DNA of 25,979 bases, taken from contig CAZHOV010000077.1 in assembly GCA_964534315.1 (NCBI GenBank), positions 1 to 25,979 on the forward strand, written 5' to 3'. Position 1 is the stretch's first letter. Each line of letters begins with the position of its first letter. The notes under the pieces were generated by a model, which saw only the letters and a program-made list of their open reading frames with translations, had not been told where the DNA came from and did no database searches. Positions 23,547-25,979 of the stretch are shown in pieces. Position numbers and translations under genes: made by a program. The DNA is from CAZHOV01 sp964534315 (lineage in GTDB: Bacteria > Bacteroidota > Bacteroidia > Chitinophagales > Saprospiraceae).

Positions 23547-24149
23547 ATGGCAATTTCTTTTCAATACAATAAAACCTCTTTACAGGATGTCAAGAAACAA
23601 CTTAAGATCCGGGAAAAAGCGTTGCCTATATTGAAAAGCAAGGAGTCAGCTCTGCGCATCGAAGTCAAAAAAGCCAGATATAAAGCAGAGGAACTGGAAC
23701 GAGAGTTGCACGAACACATGGATCAATACGAATCAATGGACAAACTATGGGAAGAATTTGATCCCGAACTGATCAGTATTGATTCGGTAGAACTGGACAG
23801 CTATAAAATTGCGGGAGTGATGATCCCGGATTTGAAAGAAATCCATTTTAAAATAAAGGAGTTTAGCTTTTTCAACAAACCCTCCTGGTTTCCAGACGGT
23901 ATTGCCGTATTAAAAGAACTCGCTCGTATCGGAATTGAAAAAGAGATCTATATTCGTAAAATGGAACTGCTGGAGCAAGCGCGAAAAAAAACGACCCAAA
24001 AAGTAAACCTGTACGAAAAAGTACAGATACCTGAGTATGAAAACGCGATTATCAAAATAAAACGGTTTTTGGAAGACAAGGAGAACCTGGAAAAGTCCTC
24101 CCAGAAGATCGTCAAAAAGCGACAAGAAGAAAATAGCAACGGCCTATGA
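23547..24149 (+). CDS. ntpD: V-type ATPase subunit D (central stalk)
   Basis: A 200-residue protein made of a long antiparallel coiled coil (about 10-70 and 130-195) with a short middle region, the layout of the rotor shaft subunit D. The N-terminus FQYNKTSLQDVKKQLKIREKALPILKSKE-like segment matches the family start, and the C-terminal helix ends KIVKKRQEENSN. It turns inside the A3B3 head and transmits rotation to the membrane ring. The stop overlaps the subunit I start by 4 bp. Subunit F, its usual partner, is not in the window. Confidence 0.92.
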   Translation: MAISFQYNKTSLQDVKKQLKIREKALPILKSKESALRIEVKKARYKAEELERELHEHMDQYESMDKLWEEFDPELISIDSVELDSYKIAGVMIPDLKEIHFKIKEFSFFNKPSWFPDGIAVLKELARIGIEKEIYIRKMELLEQARKKTTQKVNLYEKVQIPEYENAIIKIKRFLEDKENLEKSSQKIVKKRQEENSNGL

Positions 24150-25966
24150 TCATACCAATGAAAAAATATCTGTTTCTTGTTCACCATGCTGATTACGATC
24201 AATTTCTTATTGATTTGCAGGCCCTTGGATTGTTACATCTAAAGGTTCGGGAAAAAGAACCCTCCAGGGAAGAATATGAAAAAAGCAGGGTGAAAAAAGA
24301 GATTGAAGAGGTGATCAAGGATCTTGAAAAACGAGATGTACCTCAAAATAACACAACTCCAGACGAAGAAGGTGGTCAGGAATTGACTAAAAAAGTCAGA
24401 AATTGGTTTGATCAACTAGAAGACCTGCAACAGGAACTCAATTATATCAATAAAGAGATTGGATACCTGACCCCTTGGGGCGACTTTGATTCCCAAAAAA
24501 TTGAAGCACTAAGAGAGGCCGGAATAAGCATTCGCTTTTTTTACTGTCCGGAGAAGCGCTTTGATCCGGAATGGGAAGATGATTATTTCCTCGAAAAAGT
24601 TAGCGAAGATGCCCAGGATATCTACTTCGTAATCGTGCAAACGGATGAGACAGCCATCGGAGTCAATGCAGAAGAAGTCGATCCGCCGGAATATTCCAAA
24701 TCAGAACTAGAAGTCAAGAAAGCTGCGATTGAGGAAAAAATACAAGATATCAATCTAAAGCTCAATCATCAGGCGAGCCATAATATTCCGGTTTTGGAAA
24801 CAGCCTTGCACCATGTGGAGGAGGATATGGAAATGGCACGTGTTATCGCCAATTCCTTGAGGGAGGTCGAAAATAATGTGCTTGTTCTAGAGGGGTTTGT
24901 TCCAAAGACAAAAGAAAAAAAGATCAATAATTTCTGTGAAGAAAATGAGATTTTTTATTTGGAACGGACACCTCGAAAAGACGACAATCCGCCAGTCTTG
25001 TTAAAGAATTCCAGATTCACCAAGCTCTTTGAGCCTATTGGGGAATTATTCTCACTACCCCACTATGCCGAGTTGGATCTTACTCCGTTTTTTGCGCCCT
25101 TTTTTATGCTTTTCTTTGGTTTTTGCCTCGGAGATGCCGGGTATGGCATAGTTGTGATTTTGGGCGCTACGATCTATAAATTCAGAGCCAAGCCGTCCTT
25201 AAAGCCCTACCTCACCCTGGCGCAGTTCCTTGGTGTTGCAACCATACTCTTTGGGGTTTTGACCGGTACTTTCTTCGGCATGAATCTAATGGAAGAACAG
25301 TTTGCTTGGTTGGGCACCGCTCAGGATTACATGTTGGATGGTAATGAAGCTTTCAATCTGGCCCTCATATTAGGATTGGTCCAGATTTTACTTGGAATGG
25401 CTCTCCAGGCGGTCAACAAAGCTCGTCAATTTGGTTTTGTACACGCTATTTCCACTATTGGCTGGATGATCCTGGTGTTGAGTTTTCTGGATATTGGCGT
25501 TTTGAGCATGACAGGTAAAATTTCAACTTATACGGCTTGGGGAGGAGTAGCGCTCATTCTGCTATTCAATGATCCGGAGGCAAATATTTTGAACCGGTTG
25601 GGTAAAGGAGCCTGGGAGCTCTACGGCATAACCGGAGTGTTTGGCGATTTATTGAGCTACATTCGTTTGTTTGCATTGGGAATTTCCAGTGCGATATTAG
25701 GATTGGTGATCAATGAAATGGCTTTGGAAATCAGGGGGTCAATCCCGATTTTAGGTCCCATTCTATTCGTCATATTTTTATTGGTGGGGCATACTGCCAA
25801 TTTATTAATTGCCTCGTTAGGTGCTTTTGTACACCCGCTGCGTCTGACGTTTGTCGAATTTTATAAAAATGCGGGCTTTTTAGGAGGCGGAAAGCCTTAC
25901 AAGCCCTTTTCATTAAAAGAAAAAGGTTCTTTGACAAAAATTGTGAAAAATGGAATTTCAAAATAA
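24146..25966 (+). CDS. ntpI: V-type ATPase subunit I (membrane a-type subunit)
   Basis: A 606-residue subunit: a cytoplasmic part with coiled coils (1-305) and about eight membrane helices after 310 (e.g. FFAPFFMLFFGFCLGDAGYG and SLPHYAELDLTPF just ahead). R507 in SYIRLFALGISSA is the arginine matched to the essential half-channel Arg of rotary ATPases, and R566 in HPLRLTFVEFYKNAGF to a second conserved arginine. This subunit passes the ion between membrane sides and the proteolipid ring. The ATG at 24146 gives an ATGA overlap with subunit D; another ATG lies at 24158. It is complete. Confidence 0.96.
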   Translation: MIIPMKKYLFLVHHADYDQFLIDLQALGLLHLKVREKEPSREEYEKSRVKKEIEEVIKDLEKRDVPQNNTTPDEEGGQELTKKVRNWFDQLEDLQQELNYINKEIGYLTPWGDFDSQKIEALREAGISIRFFYCPEKRFDPEWEDDYFLEKVSEDAQDIYFVIVQTDETAIGVNAEEVDPPEYSKSELEVKKAAIEEKIQDINLKLNHQASHNIPVLETALHHVEEDMEMARVIANSLREVENNVLVLEGFVPKTKEKKINNFCEENEIFYLERTPRKDDNPPVLLKNSRFTKLFEPIGELFSLPHYAELDLTPFFAPFFMLFFGFCLGDAGYGIVVILGATIYKFRAKPSLKPYLTLAQFLGVATILFGVLTGTFFGMNLMEEQFAWLGTAQDYMLDGNEAFNLALILGLVQILLGMALQAVNKARQFGFVHAISTIGWMILVLSFLDIGVLSMTGKISTYTAWGGVALILLFNDPEANILNRLGKGAWELYGITGVFGDLLSYIRLFALGISSAILGLVINEMALEIRGSIPILGPILFVIFLLVGHTANLLIASLGAFVHPLRLTFVEFYKNAGFLGGGKPYKPFSLKEKGSLTKIVKNGISK

Positions 25967-25979
25967 TATTCCTTTCAGC
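25950..25979 (+). CDS. Possible start of the next gene (subunit K expected), cut by the window end
   Basis: An ATG at 25950 in a different frame opens ten codons (MEFQNNIPFS) to the window edge and overlaps the subunit I stop by 17 bp. In operons of this order the next gene is the proteolipid subunit K, but the ten residues are not hydrophobic enough to prove it, and the real start may lie beyond the window. Confidence 0.25.
   Translation, partial: MEFQNNIPFS

Overview
The window looks like chromosomal DNA of a Bacteroidota bacterium, possibly the Saprospiria/Lewinella side, but that finer placement is inference. The signs are: no strong Shine-Dalgarno sites in front of genes, several short lipoproteins with lipoboxes ending in SC or GC, a DUF4403 lipoprotein, a DUF2764-type subunit in a V-type ATPase operon, and AT-rich spacers holding small repeats. 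No rRNA, tRNA, CRISPR array or transposase gene was seen.

Region 1 (126-6837, + strand) is an eight-gene run: a YbjN-like small protein, PspA, a DUF4178 protein, a lipoprotein with an Arg/Ser-rich tail, a DUF350 membrane protein, a membrane-anchored spermidine-synthase-like aminopropyltransferase, a very small S-adenosylmethionine decarboxylase and a two-helix potassium channel with an RCK domain. It resembles E. coli yjfIJKLMC in layout, but carries polyamine enzymes and an ion channel and shows no ATP-grasp ligase here. It is the most interesting system in the window: a predicted membrane-stress module joining a PspA scaffold, local polyamine synthesis and K+ flux. A MITE-like element with a 27-bp-arm hairpin lies inside it.

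Region 2 (6838-8428) holds an SDR oxidoreductase with two AGAACGNNCGTTCT-type operators and a downstream TetR regulator that probably binds them. Region 3 (8487-15458, - strand) holds a CrtI/retinol-saturase-like flavoenzyme, a METTL7-like methyltransferase, CvfB, MurB, an unknown membrane protein and an MsbA-type ABC exporter. Region 4 (15665-17559) has two convergent lipoprotein genes separated by a second MITE-like copy; a third, degenerate copy follows the channel gene.

Region 5 (17560-18425) has no protein gene. It holds three terminator-like hairpins and two copies, 52 of 53 bases identical, of a conserved block, each leading straight into a hairpin. This is a candidate array of small RNAs or short promoter-terminator units. 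Region 6 (18281-18827) is a four-helix-bundle (23S IVS-type) gene flanked by oppositely oriented AT-rich repeat tracts. Region 7 (18952 to the window end) is a V/A-type ATPase operon in the order E, DUF2764, A, B, D, I, tightly packed with ATGA overlaps; the expected proteolipid gene would lie just past the end. A 10-N assembly gap interrupts subunit E.
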